64,000 bases of DNA from Sphingomonadales bacterium (lineage in GTDB: Bacteria > Pseudomonadota > Alphaproteobacteria > Sphingomonadales > Sphingomonadaceae), in the NCBI GenBank assembly GCA_016704425.1, contig JADJAC010000010.1:241501-305500 (forward strand), written 5' to 3'. The notes under the pieces are model-generated. The model did not search any database. It was not told the origin of the DNA and was given only the letters and a program-made list of their open reading frames with translations. Within the stretch, counting starts at the first letter, position 1. Each line of letters starts with the position of its first letter. The position numbers were made by a program, and so were the translations under genes. This document shows positions 23,778-31,954 of the stretch, piece after piece.

Positions 23778-24521
23778 CTATTTCCTGGGCTTCATGAACC
23801 TGAAGGCAAAGCGGTCGGTCTTGCCACGAACGGCAGGGTCGAACACCAGCTTTGTGTGATCGTCGGTCGCAACCCTAAGATGGCGGCTTTCGCCAACCAG
23901 TTTGAAACCGCCACGCAGAAAATCGGCCTTCACCACTTCCGGATCGATGCGGTGGAGCATGTCCACAACCGCGCGTGTGTCACCCGGCGGGCCAACGTGA
24001 TCGACAATGCCGACAATGCCGCCCGGCTTCATGGCTGCATAAATCTTCCTGACCAGCTGATCAGGATCCTGCTCCTTCACCTTGTATTCGGTGGAGGACC
24101 AATAGGCATCGTGATAGCTCAGATGGAACAGGGCAAAGTCATAGCTGTTCGCAGGCGCCTGGAATTCCTCGAACGGCTGTTCCAGCACGTGAGCATTGGG
24201 CGTGCGGCCAAGAATGCCGGCCCACTTTGCCTTGCCCTTGGCATCGCCCGCAAATTGCGATGCCAACCACGCTGTGACTGTCCCTTTCGGTCCGACCGCG
24301 CGGGCCATGATTTCGGTGTAGTACCCGCCCCCCGCTTCGAAATCGAGGGCAGCATCACCCTTCTTGATGCCAAGGAACGTCAACGTCTCGATCGGCTTGC
24401 GGCCTTCATCAAGCTTGATGTCGCTCTCGGCACGTTGCGCTATGGCAAGCCAATCCGGTGCCGCCGTTTTGGCAAGAACCGGTGTCGCGAATAGTGCGGC
24501 AATCAGAAGTGCCCGTTTCAC
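23778..24521 (-). CDS. secreted class I SAM-methyltransferase-like protein
   Basis: 247 aa from a GTG at 24521 with AAAGGGG upstream. The N-terminus MKRALLIAALFATPVLA is a clear signal peptide. The body resembles COG4798-type predicted methyltransferases: FLGIKKGDAALDFEAGGGYY (motif I region), DFALFHLSYHDAYW, and KPGGIVGIVDHVGPPG. Motif I has EAGGG in place of the usual DxGxGxG, so SAM binding is doubtful, and SAM is not expected in the periplasm. True role unknown. Confidence 0.8.
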   Translation of the reverse strand: MKRALLIAALFATPVLAKTAAPDWLAIAQRAESDIKLDEGRKPIETLTFLGIKKGDAALDFEAGGGYYTEIMARAVGPKGTVTAWLASQFAGDAKGKAKWAGILGRTPNAHVLEQPFEEFQAPANSYDFALFHLSYHDAYWSSTEYKVKEQDPDQLVRKIYAAMKPGGIVGIVDHVGPPGDTRAVVDMLHRIDPEVVKADFLRGGFKLVGESRHLRVATDDHTKLVFDPAVRGKTDRFAFRFMKPRK

Positions 24522-24635
24522 AGATTTTCCCCTTTCTGGACTTCGCTCAGGGCCTGGAAACTGCGCCAACCGACGCTCATTGACAATCGGCTTCGTCGAA
24601 CGGCAGTTGGCCTTGGTCGATCACGGGCGTTGAAC

Positions 24636-24669
24636 AAGAAAGGGAGCGACTCTTTCCAGAGTCGCTCCC
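24636..24669 (-). terminator. terminator after rplL
   Basis: On minus GGGAGCGACTCT pairs with AGAGTCGCTCCC around GGAA, followed by TTTCTT. A strong hairpin 47 nt after the rplL stop that should end the rplKAJL transcript. Confidence 0.85.
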
Positions 24670-24715
24670 CATTTTGTCCGAACCCCGACGTGCGCCGGGG
24701 CAAACAAGCAAATGC

Positions 24716-25090
24716 TTACTTCAGTTCGACAGTTGCACCAGCAGCTTCGAGCTGGGCCTTGACCTTGGCGGCTTCGTCCTTCGAAACGCCTTCCTTGATC
24801 GCCTTCGGCGCAGCTTCAACAGCGGCCTTGGCTTCGGTGAGGCCCAGGCCTGTGATGGCGCGGACTTCCTTGATGACGGCGATCTTGTTGCCACCGTCGC
24901 CGGTCAGGATGACGTCGAATTCGGTCTGCTCTTCAGCAGCAGGCGCAGCAGCGCCAGCAGCCGGTGCTGCAACAGCGACAGCAGCAGCAGCCGAAACGCC
25001 CCACTTCTCTTCAAGCAGCTTCGAAAGTTCAGCCGCTTCCATGACGGTCAGGGCGGAAAGGTCTTCTACAATCTTGTTCAAATCAGCCAT
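24716..25090 (-). CDS. rplL: 50S ribosomal protein L7/L12
   Basis: 124 aa stalk protein that recruits translation GTPases. N-terminal dimer domain ADLNKIVEDLSALTVMEAAEL, an Ala-rich hinge, and C-terminal domain EFDVILTGDGGNKIAVIKEV, AITGLGLTEAKAAVE. Separated from rplJ by a 96-bp gap that holds an inverted REP-like repeat. A terminator and unrelated genes follow where rpoB normally sits. Confidence 0.97.
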   Translation of the reverse strand: MADLNKIVEDLSALTVMEAAELSKLLEEKWGVSAAAAVAVAAPAAGAAAPAAEEQTEFDVILTGDGGNKIAVIKEVRAITGLGLTEAKAAVEAAPKAIKEGVSKDEAAKVKAQLEAAGATVELK

Positions 25091-25112
25091 TTTAAGTCTC
25101 CAAATTTCAATT

Positions 25113-25178
25113 CGTCGCCCCTGCGAAGGCAGGGGCCTTTGGGGTCACGACGAGGCCCCTGCCTTCGCAGGGGCGGCG
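25113..25178. repeat. REP-like inverted repeat between rplJ and rplL
   Basis: CGTCGCCCCTGCGAAGGCAG and its inverted copy (25154-25178) face each other with a 16-bp gap; each arm is itself palindromic. Related copies lie at 56558-56636 and 57219-57245. Confidence 0.85.
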
Positions 25179-25186
25179 TCAAAAAG

Positions 25187-25702
25187 TTACGCAGCTTCCT
25201 TGGCGGCATATGCGCCAAAGACGCGGGCCAATTGGCCAGCCGGAGCCTGAACGATCTGAACGACCTTGGTCGCAGGTGCCTGTACAAGGCCCACGATCTT
25301 GGCGCGCAGTTCATCCAGTGAAGGCATTGTTGCCAAGGCCTTCACGCCGTTCACATCAAGGACTGTGCTCCCCATTGCGCCGCCGACGATTTCGAGCCTG
25401 TCGTTCGTCTTGGCAAACTCGACGACAATCTTTGCAGCTGCCACCGGGTCAATGGAGGAGGCCAGCGCGACAGGACCGGTCAGCAGGTCGCTGATCGATT
25501 CATACACTGTGCCCTTGGTTGCGATTTTGGCGAGACTGTTCTTCGTAACCTTGTAGGTCGCTCCGCCTTCGCGCATCTTGAGCCTGAGTGCTGTCGACTG
25601 GGCGACAGTCAGGCCGAGGTTACGGGTGACAACCACCACATTGACCTCGTTGAAGGTGCGGTTCAGCTCTTCGACCACTATCGGTTTTTGAGCACGATCC
25701 AT
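25187..25702 (-). CDS. rplJ: 50S ribosomal protein L10
   Basis: 171 aa from ATG 25702: MDRAQKPIVVEELNRTFNEV, NLGLTVAQSTALRLKMREGG, YKVTKNSLAKIA. It anchors L7/L12 dimers through its C-terminal helix and binds 23S rRNA. A leader of more than 200 nt separates it from rplA, in which L10 probably represses its own mRNA. Confidence 0.97.
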   Translation of the reverse strand: MDRAQKPIVVEELNRTFNEVNVVVVTRNLGLTVAQSTALRLKMREGGATYKVTKNSLAKIATKGTVYESISDLLTGPVALASSIDPVAAAKIVVEFAKTNDRLEIVGGAMGSTVLDVNGVKALATMPSLDELRAKIVGLVQAPATKVVQIVQAPAGQLARVFGAYAAKEAA

Positions 25703-25800
25703 GCCATTCTCCTCAACAAGCGCCTGCAGACCATCCGCAGGCGCGGCTTTGCCGCTGGGCACGCAAGCGCACCCTTTGGCATGAGTCCGAGGGGAAGGGC
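25703..25800 (-). promoter_or_regulatory. probable L10 (rplJ) autoregulatory leader
   Basis: Immediately upstream of rplJ on minus, GCGCCTGC pairs with GCAGGCGC (25744-25720) just before the ribosome binding site GAGGAGA. Position and long leader fit the L10 leader known in many bacteria; the full consensus was not checked. Confidence 0.5.
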
Positions 25801-25925
25801 GACCACCAGAATGGTCGGAAAATTCCGTTCCCCGTCTCGGCAGGACATTAAGCCCCTGACTGGATCAGGAGCACCTGCTGTCTCGGACGGTTCCGTCCCC
25901 GCGCAAGGCGGGGAACAGAATTACG

Positions 25926-26624
25926 TTACGACGCGCTCAATTCAGCGACGTCAAGCTTCACGCCAGGCCCCATTGTGGAGCTGAGTGCAGCCTTCTTCAA
26001 ATACTTGCCCTTGGCGCCCGTTGGCTTGGACTTGACGACCGCATCGACGAGCGCATCAAAATTGGTGCGCAGGTCTTCGGCCTTGAAGCTCGCCTTGCCG
26101 ATGCCGGCGTGAATGATCCCCGCCTTTTCGACGCGATACTCGATCTGGCCGCCCTTGGCAGCCTTCACGGCTTCACCAACGTTCGGCGTGACGGTCCCGA
26201 GCTTCGGGTTTGGCATCAGTCCCTTGGGACCAAGCACCTTGCCGAGACGTCCGACCAGGCCCATCATGTCCGGCGTCGCAATGCAGCGCTCGAACTCGAT
26301 CTTGCCAGACTGGCAGATCTCGAGAAGGTCTTCCGCTCCAACCACGTCCGCTCCGGCAGCACGTGCTTCCTCAGCCTTGTCGCCACGGGCAAAAACGCCG
26401 ACACGCACCGTCTTGCCGGTGCCCTTGGGCAGCGTCACCACGCCGCGAACCATCTGGTCGGCGTGGCGCGGATCGACACCCAAGGCGATCGCAACTTCAA
26501 TGGTTTCATCGAACTTCGAGGTCGCATTGGCCTTGATGATCGAAATCGCTTCATCAACACCGTGCAGCTTTTCGCGATCGATCGTTCCGGCGAGTGTCTT
26601 CGCCTTCTTGCTCTGGAATGTCAT
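25926..26624 (-). CDS. rplA: 50S ribosomal protein L1
   Basis: 232 aa from ATG 26624 (MTFQSKKAKTLAGTIDREK). Contains the family signature around IATPDMMGLVGRLGKVLGPK, GLMPNPKLGTVTPNV and the closing SSTMGPGVKLDV. It binds 23S rRNA at the L1 stalk and its own mRNA leader. 4 nt after rplK; the frame open further upstream is not coding. Confidence 0.97.
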   Translation of the reverse strand: MTFQSKKAKTLAGTIDREKLHGVDEAISIIKANATSKFDETIEVAIALGVDPRHADQMVRGVVTLPKGTGKTVRVGVFARGDKAEEARAAGADVVGAEDLLEICQSGKIEFERCIATPDMMGLVGRLGKVLGPKGLMPNPKLGTVTPNVGEAVKAAKGGQIEYRVEKAGIIHAGIGKASFKAEDLRTNFDALVDAVVKSKPTGAKGKYLKKAALSSTMGPGVKLDVAELSAS

Positions 26625-26628
26625 GATT

Positions 26629-27060
26629 TCAGCCCTCCACCACTTCGAGGCCCATTGCGCGGGCGGACCCTGCAATGATCTGGACTGCGGCATCAATGTC
26701 GTTCGCATTGAGATCGGCCATCTTCACCTGCGCGATTTCGGCAAGCTGGGACTTTTTGATCTTGCCAGCCGACACCTTGCCCGGTTCCTTCGATCCGGAC
26801 TTGAGGTTCAGCGCCTTCTTGATGAGGAAGGTCGCGGGCGGGCTCTTCGTTGCGAACGAGAAGCTCTTGTCCGCATAAACGGTAATGATCGTCGGAATCG
26901 GCATGTTCTTTTCAAGCTCGCTCGTCGCGGCATTGAACGCCTTGCAGAATTCCATGATGTTCACGCCGCGCTGACCCAGGGCAGGCCCGATTGGCGGCGA
27001 CGGGTTTGCGGCCCCCGCAGGCACTTGCAGCTTGATATAGCCGCTGATCTTCTTGGCCAT
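26629..27060 (-). CDS. rplK: 50S ribosomal protein L11
   Basis: 143 aa: GYIKLQVPAGAANPSPPIGP, LGQRGVNIMEFCKAFNAAT, and the rRNA-binding C-terminal domain with GSARAMGLEVVEG. It is part of the GTPase-associated centre and of stringent-response signalling. First r-protein gene after nusG, coupled to rplA. Confidence 0.97.
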   Translation of the reverse strand: MAKKISGYIKLQVPAGAANPSPPIGPALGQRGVNIMEFCKAFNAATSELEKNMPIPTIITVYADKSFSFATKSPPATFLIKKALNLKSGSKEPGKVSAGKIKKSQLAEIAQVKMADLNANDIDAAVQIIAGSARAMGLEVVEG

Positions 27061-27175
27061 CTTACATTCTCACTCTGTATCTCGGCTTTCGCGCCAAGGC
27101 GCTTCGCCTGTTTCAAGTTTAGCGGTCAAACAGCCCGAAAGCCTCCCGCACGATTTCGGGGCACGCCCCGGAATT

Positions 27176-27712
27176 CTACTTTGCCCGTTCCACCTGCTCG
27201 AATTCGAGTTCGACCGGCGTTGCGCGACCGAAGATGGAGACGGAAACCTTGACCCGGTTCTTGTCGAAGTCGATTTCCTCGACAAGGCCATTGAAGCTGG
27301 CAAACGGTCCGTCCAGCACCTTGACCTGATCGCCAATCTCGTAATCGACGGAAATGCGGGTCTTCGGCGCAGCGGCGGCAGCTTCCTTGGTATTCAGGAT
27401 GCGGGCCGCTTCGGCTTCGCTGATCGGCTGCGGCTTGCCGCTCGATCCCAGAAAGCCCGTGACCTTGGGCTGGTTCTTGACGAGGTGATAGACATCGTCA
27501 TTCATGTTCAGCTTCGCCAGAACATAGCCCGGAAAGAATTTGCGTTCCGCCTGAACCTTCTTGCCGCGGCGGACTTCAGTCACTGTTTCGGTCGGCACTT
27601 CGACAGCATCAACCAGCGCTTCAAGCCCAAGACGTGCCGCGTCAGCCATGATCGCGTCGCGAACCTTGTTCTCGAACCCCGAATAAGCGTGAATGATGTA
27701 CCAGCGTGACAT
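27176..27712 (-). CDS. nusG: transcription termination/antitermination protein NusG
   Basis: 178 aa. NGN domain: RWYIIHAYSGFENKVRDAIM, FFPGYVLAKLNMNDDVYHLV, KVTGFLG; C-terminal KOW domain: VKVLDGPFASFNGLVEEIDF, ending LEFEQVERAK. It binds RNA polymerase and links it to Rho or to ribosomal protein S10. Located between secE and rplK as usual. Confidence 0.97.
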   Translation of the reverse strand: MSRWYIIHAYSGFENKVRDAIMADAARLGLEALVDAVEVPTETVTEVRRGKKVQAERKFFPGYVLAKLNMNDDVYHLVKNQPKVTGFLGSSGKPQPISEAEAARILNTKEAAAAAPKTRISVDYEIGDQVKVLDGPFASFNGLVEEIDFDKNRVKVSVSIFGRATPVELEFEQVERAK

Positions 27713-27737
27713 GAGTTTCCGTTCAATCCTGCGCGCG

Positions 27738-27932
27738 TCAGATCAGTTTCAGGAGAGACTGGACGATCCAGCTGAAAAAACTGTCCAGGCTGAAGAAAAA
27801 CAGCCCAAGCACAGTCGTCATGATGATGACCATGACGGTCGTCATCACGGTTTCACGGCTCGACGGCCAGACGACTCGCGCCGTCTCTGCCCGGACCTGC
27901 CGGATAAACTCACCTGGACTGACCTTGGCCAT
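27738..27932 (-). CDS. secE: preprotein translocase subunit SecE
   Basis: 64 aa from ATG 27932 (MAKVSPGEFIRQVRAETARV). The amphipathic helix with VWPSSRETVMTTVMVIIMTT is the SecE signature, then one transmembrane helix (TTVLGLFFFSLDSFFSWIVQ). Single-helix form typical of most bacteria. Third subunit of SecYEG; secY is at 55116-56483. Confidence 0.95.
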   Translation of the reverse strand: MAKVSPGEFIRQVRAETARVVWPSSRETVMTTVMVIIMTTVLGLFFFSLDSFFSWIVQSLLKLI

Positions 27933-28049
27933 TCCGCAAAAATCCTCGTTTCGACCAACACAGACCCGCGCCCGGAGCGTTCCGGAAGCATGATCCTGAT
28001 GTCGGGATTGCGGCCCTTTAGAGCCGATTCCCCGGCGGCGCAAGTCCGG

Positions 28050-28125
28050 TGGCAGGAGTGGAGGGGCTCGAACCCCCGGCCCTCGGTTTTGGAGACCGAT
28101 GCTCTACCAGCTGAGCTACACTCCT
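28050..28125 (-). tRNA. tRNA-Trp(CCA)
   Basis: 76 nt with encoded CCA. AGGAGTG pairs with CACTCCT; D arm GCTCAGCTGGTAGAGC; anticodon loop CTCCAAA gives anticodon CCA; T loop GGGTTCGAGCCCC. It precedes secE, a common arrangement. Confidence 0.96.
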
Positions 28126-28174
28126 AAGCGCCGGACCGCGAGCCTCTAGCGTTGGAGCGAAGTGTGCGCAACCC

Positions 28175-29497
28175 TCAGGGCTTGCGCGTGCGCCGCAAAG
28201 CCTTGCGGACCAGCGGCGCGCGCCCCGCTGCCGGCGATACACCAGCGGCATCCACCGAAGGCCGGGCAATATCCGGGCTGAAAACACAGTTTCCTGCAGC
28301 CCCCATGCACAAGCGGACGGAGAGAGCATGCCCGGAATCGACCAGCTCTCGCGGCAAGCGGAAAGACATCAAAAAGGGTTGGCCCGGTCGCCAGCTTCCG
28401 GGCACCTCATGCCTTGTGCTGTCTGTCTGCGCCGAATCTCCTGTCACCAGATCGCGGACCTGGACACGGATATAGGTCGCTGTCGGCAGGGCTGCTCCCG
28501 TCAATCGCTTGGCCGGATAGATGCCAGCGGCCTGATAGAGATAGTCCGAAGCACTGGCAGTGCGCATGACCATGACCTGCCCCATGGCAAGATCAGCCTG
28601 GCGTGCGGTCCAGTTGAGCGCCGGCGCTGAAGACTCTGGCGACCTTTGCACAATGGCTGGCGCACCTGCGTTCGCGTTGACCGAGCCCTGCGCCGTCACG
28701 AGATTGGCGGCCTGCTGAGGCGGCGCGGGCATTGCGGCCTGGCCGGCGGGGACCAGATAATAGGCCGTCCCTGTAACGCTGGCACTGATGAAGGGCCGCT
28801 GGGCACCCCCGGTTGCCGCAAGGACATCATCGCGCACAACGCCGCCGAGAAGCTGGATTGGCAGGCCAGGTTCCGGCAGGCGCCTGGCAAGCGACGCAGC
28901 GAACGGGCTGTTTCCGCTATCCCCGTCAGCGGCGGTCTGGCCGGGCGCAGCGGCAAAAATGACAAGGACATTGTCAACTTCAATTCCGGCGAGCCCACGC
29001 GAAACAGCCCGCGTGCCCCCACGCCAATTCTGGCCGAACGGGTTGTTGCGGCATGCATCCAGGATCGCGACGCGCATTTTTGCGCCGCCAATCGTCTGCA
29101 TGACAAGATCGAGATCAATCGCTTCGAAGGCGAGGTCCCGGTCGGTCGCAAGTTTCGCATCCGTCGGAATCAGCCAGTTCTTCCCTTGCCCTTCGATGCC
29201 GTGGCCCGCGTAGTAGATCAGCGCAACATCGGCACCGTCCGCCTTGGCACGGAAGTCCCGCAACGATTGCTGAAAGTTGAGCAGTCCCTGGTCTGACCGC
29301 ACGTCGACAACGGCAAAGCCGGTTTTCCGGAGAGACTCCGCGATCAGGCGGCCGTCGTTCGGCGGATTGTCGAGTCGATTGGTGTTTGCGTAATTGCCAT
29401 TGGCAATCACCAGAGCAACGCGCCGCCCGGCCTGTTGCGAAAATGCGGGGGATTGAAGCGCAAAAATCGCAACAATGAACAATAGCCTCGCCAACAT
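28175..29497 (-). CDS. secreted caspase family (peptidase C14-like) protein
   Basis: 440 aa. Signal peptide LARLLFIVAIFALQSPAFSQ, then a caspase p20-like domain: RVALVIANGNYANTNRLDNP, catalytic His99 in YYAGHG, and catalytic Cys149 in ILDACRNNPF. The dyad is intact. The C-terminal 200 residues are Ala/Pro-rich with a beta-rich end (TYIRVQVRDLVTGDSAQTDS). Such proteins are predicted periplasmic Arg/Lys-type or orphan proteases; no role is known here. It stands alone between tRNA-Trp and a divergently unrelated region. Confidence 0.88.
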   Translation of the reverse strand: MLARLLFIVAIFALQSPAFSQQAGRRVALVIANGNYANTNRLDNPPNDGRLIAESLRKTGFAVVDVRSDQGLLNFQQSLRDFRAKADGADVALIYYAGHGIEGQGKNWLIPTDAKLATDRDLAFEAIDLDLVMQTIGGAKMRVAILDACRNNPFGQNWRGGTRAVSRGLAGIEVDNVLVIFAAAPGQTAADGDSGNSPFAASLARRLPEPGLPIQLLGGVVRDDVLAATGGAQRPFISASVTGTAYYLVPAGQAAMPAPPQQAANLVTAQGSVNANAGAPAIVQRSPESSAPALNWTARQADLAMGQVMVMRTASASDYLYQAAGIYPAKRLTGAALPTATYIRVQVRDLVTGDSAQTDSTRHEVPGSWRPGQPFLMSFRLPRELVDSGHALSVRLCMGAAGNCVFSPDIARPSVDAAGVSPAAGRAPLVRKALRRTRKP

Positions 29498-29760
29498 TCC
29501 GCCTGCCTTCCACTATCTTATGGTTACAGAATGTAGTTGAAATTCTTAACAATCAGAAAATATCTCGTCGGGTTTCGTGCTGGTCTAAGTCAATTCATTG
29601 TTCACGATATTGCAACAGACGTGGACACGAAAGGCCTCGGGCAAAATCGGGCGCATGTCCGGTTTCCCGCGACATGCGCCCGAAGGAGCATTGCCGTTGC
29701 GCGGCAATGATACCGGCCCAGTTCGGGGTCGCTCGCCAGGCCGGTTATGGGGTGATGGGC

Positions 29761-30321
29761 CTAATTGCCGCGATGCCGGCGGCCTGCCTGGGGACGACGC
29801 GGCGGGTGAAAGCCCTCCGCGCGCGTCACATTGACGGAACGCGTAACCTGACCGTTCGAACGCGATGCATTGACGTTGCGGTTGAAGACGGTCGTCCCTG
29901 CGCTGTCCTTGATGTTCTGGTTGGCGGTGTAGCCGGTTTCCGTACGGTTGCGACTCCCCGACGTCGTGTAGGTTTCGCCATCCCGCGTCGTATAGGTTCC
30001 GTTGCTCATTGACCCGGTGTCGGTCCGCGTGCGGGAGCGTTCGAAGCTTCGGGTCTCGCCCTTGAAATTTGTCGATGATCCTGATGCCGTAAAGCCGTCC
30101 GGTGTGCGGGTGCGATCATATTCGCGCGACGCTGTGGCTCCATCGCTCGCGCGGATGACCTGCGTATCGCGCGAAAGCGTGCCGGCGTCCTTGTCGCGCA
30201 CAATCGTGCGGGTGCCGTCATAATTGGGACGATCGATCGTGACCGTCTTGGTCACAGGTTCTGCAAACGCCGGAACGGCAAGCACCGCTGCAAGAGCAGG
30301 GACAATGAGGGTTTTTATCAT
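29761..30321 (-). CDS. secreted Thr/Arg/Ser-rich repetitive protein
   Basis: 186 aa from ATG 30321 (GGAGAA site). Signal peptide MIKTLIVPALAAVLAVPAFA. The mature part repeats short T-x-T/R-x-R patterns: TKTVTIDRPNYDGTRTIVRD, EYDRTRTPDGFTASG, SFERSRTRTDTG, TYTTRDGETYTTSG, NRTETGYTANQN. Probably an extended beta or disordered envelope protein. No family name is offered. The C-terminus is strongly basic (RRPQAGRRHRGN). Downstream of the ECF sigma/partner pair in the same direction. Confidence 0.65.
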   Translation of the reverse strand: MIKTLIVPALAAVLAVPAFAEPVTKTVTIDRPNYDGTRTIVRDKDAGTLSRDTQVIRASDGATASREYDRTRTPDGFTASGSSTNFKGETRSFERSRTRTDTGSMSNGTYTTRDGETYTTSGSRNRTETGYTANQNIKDSAGTTVFNRNVNASRSNGQVTRSVNVTRAEGFHPPRRPQAGRRHRGN

Positions 30322-30396
30322 GACATTCTCCAGTAGCAATTGAAGGAGCCGACCGGCTCACCTGCCTTCAACGCATGACGCCGGAAAACCCTTCGT

Positions 30397-31272
30397 TCAC
30401 TGCTGCAATCGCTGACGACGCAGTTCCCGGCGCTTTCGTTGCAGCTCGCGCAGCGCGCGCAAGCGGCGAAGCTGTTCGGCTCGCTCCGGTTGAATTTCGG
30501 CAGCTTCCCGCGGAGTTGCTGCCGAATCGGTTGACTGAGTCTCGGGCGATGGCGCTCCAGCCGGCTCTCCATGTGTCGCAGAGACGGCGTCAGTTGCCGG
30601 AGCCAGGTCGGCAGTATCGGCTTGCCCAAGCGCAGTTGCACGCCGCTCCTGCCGAATCTCCCGGACCCGTTGCACAATGGCTGCGCGATCGGCTGGCGGA
30701 ATGCGCCGCAGCACAGCCCGAGCCTCGGCGCGCCGAACCGGTCGCGGCGGGAGGCCGAGCGCCTCGCGCCGATCAGCCCGCTGCTGGAGCCTGTCCGCGA
30801 TCCGTTCGGCCACGAACTCGCGGCGCATTTCTCGGCGCATGCCAACACGCTCGGGAGAAACGAGCGGCGGCGCGGGCGCAATGGATGCAGCCTCGTCCGC
30901 TCCCGGCCCGACACTCTCGTCCGGCTTCGGCTTGGGTTTTGCTGCCAACGCCGCTTTGCGCTCGTGCTTTGCCGGCACGACGCGCGCGATCAGCGGACCA
31001 ATTACCGGAATTGTCTGCGCAACATCCCCGAAGATGGCAGTCGCGGCAGCTCCGGCGCTCATCAGGCCAAGTGCCACGACGCCGATCACGACTCGATGGC
31101 CGCGAATCCATCGGGCACGTTTGCCGCTCCGCGAGAGAACCGGTGTCGGAAGCGGCTGCGGCCGATGTGTTGCCGCCGCGACAACGCGATCGGCAAAGTC
31201 GGGCGACAACGGCGGAACCGTCAGTCCGTCAAGCAATTCGTTGAGGGTGGGATCGCGTCTTGGATCGCTCAC
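30397..31272 (-). CDS. membrane protein coupled to ECF sigma factor (anti-sigma-like)
   Basis: 291 aa. Start overlaps the sigma stop as ATGA. A short cytoplasmic part (PTLNELLDGLTVPPLSPDFA), one membrane helix near residues 60-82 (VVIGVVALGLMSAGAAATAI), then a long domain very rich in Arg, Glu and Ala with helical repeats (MRREMRREFVAERIADRLQQ, ALGLPPRPVRRAEARAVLRR). The layout suits an anti-sigma or envelope sensor, but no ZAS zinc motif (HxxxCxxC) is present. Function inferred from position only. Confidence 0.65.
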   Translation of the reverse strand: MSDPRRDPTLNELLDGLTVPPLSPDFADRVVAAATHRPQPLPTPVLSRSGKRARWIRGHRVVIGVVALGLMSAGAAATAIFGDVAQTIPVIGPLIARVVPAKHERKAALAAKPKPKPDESVGPGADEAASIAPAPPLVSPERVGMRREMRREFVAERIADRLQQRADRREALGLPPRPVRRAEARAVLRRIPPADRAAIVQRVREIRQERRATALGQADTADLAPATDAVSATHGEPAGAPSPETQSTDSAATPREAAEIQPERAEQLRRLRALRELQRKRRELRRQRLQQ

Positions 31273-31862
31273 GCTGCACCTCCTGCGAATGCCGCGCGCA
31301 CATCGCCCAGTCCGGCCTTCAATGCTTGGCGCGCGCGCAGCAGCAGCGATTCGAACGCCTTGATATTGAGGCCAAGGATCTCGGCGGCAGCCAGGTTCGA
31401 ACAGTCTTCGTAATATGTCAGAACAATGGCGGCCCGCTGACGGTCCGGCAAGGCCTGCACCGCAAGCATCGCACGATCGCGCATCCAGTCTGCATCCATC
31501 TGCGCGTCGGCAAGCGGTGTTTCGTCAACCCGCTCTGGCACATCCTGATCACTTGAGAAACGACGACGGCGAAGCCGGTCAAGGCAGAGATTCGTGGCGA
31601 CGCGGTTCAGCCAGGCACCGACGCCAGCGCCACCTGCCTGCCATTTTCCTGCCTGCTCCCACAATTTCAGCATTGCTTCCTGTGCCACATCTTCAGCCTC
31701 GACCGCATCGCCAAGCATACGCCAGCCAATGCGGTGGGCCTTGCCCGCATGAGCCTCGATCAATGCGCGAAAGGCGTCCGCATCGCGCGCGGCGACGCGG
31801 GCCATGAGCATGTCATCTTCCGCCGCTTGCGTAGTCGCAGAGCTCATCAACACATCAGTCAC
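31269..31862 (-). CDS. ECF-type RNA polymerase sigma factor
   Basis: About 197 aa. Region 2: FRALIEAHAGKAHRIGWRML, GDAVEAEDVAQEAMLKLWEQ, ATNLCLDRLRRRR; region 4: ALPDRQRAAIVLTYYEDCSN, AAAEILGLNIKAFESLLLRA. The start is a GTG at 31862 or an ATG five codons later; neither has a strong ribosome site. It forms an operon with the membrane partner downstream. Regulon unknown. Confidence 0.92.
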   Translation of the reverse strand: MTDVLMSSATTQAAEDDMLMARVAARDADAFRALIEAHAGKAHRIGWRMLGDAVEAEDVAQEAMLKLWEQAGKWQAGGAGVGAWLNRVATNLCLDRLRRRRFSSDQDVPERVDETPLADAQMDADWMRDRAMLAVQALPDRQRAAIVLTYYEDCSNLAAAEILGLNIKAFESLLLRARQALKAGLGDVRAAFAGGAA

Positions 31863-31906
31863 GTTCCCGAACTAACCCCTGAAACGCACCAAGCCAGACA
31901 ATCCTT

Positions 31907-31938
31907 CGCAGGCGGGGAAAGAAATTCACCCGCCTGCG
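31907..31938 (-). terminator. hairpin after the 31955 gene
   Basis: CGCAGGCGGG and CCCGCCTGCG pair perfectly over 10 bp with a 12-nt loop, 17 nt after the stop. No clear T-tract, so a weak or Rho-assisted terminator. Confidence 0.5.
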
Positions 31939-31954
31939 TAGCCGAATGCCAGCT

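Noticed and set aside
27061..27175. Riboswitch or second leader between nusG and rplK
   Set aside because: Only one short GC hairpin; no conserved core recognised.
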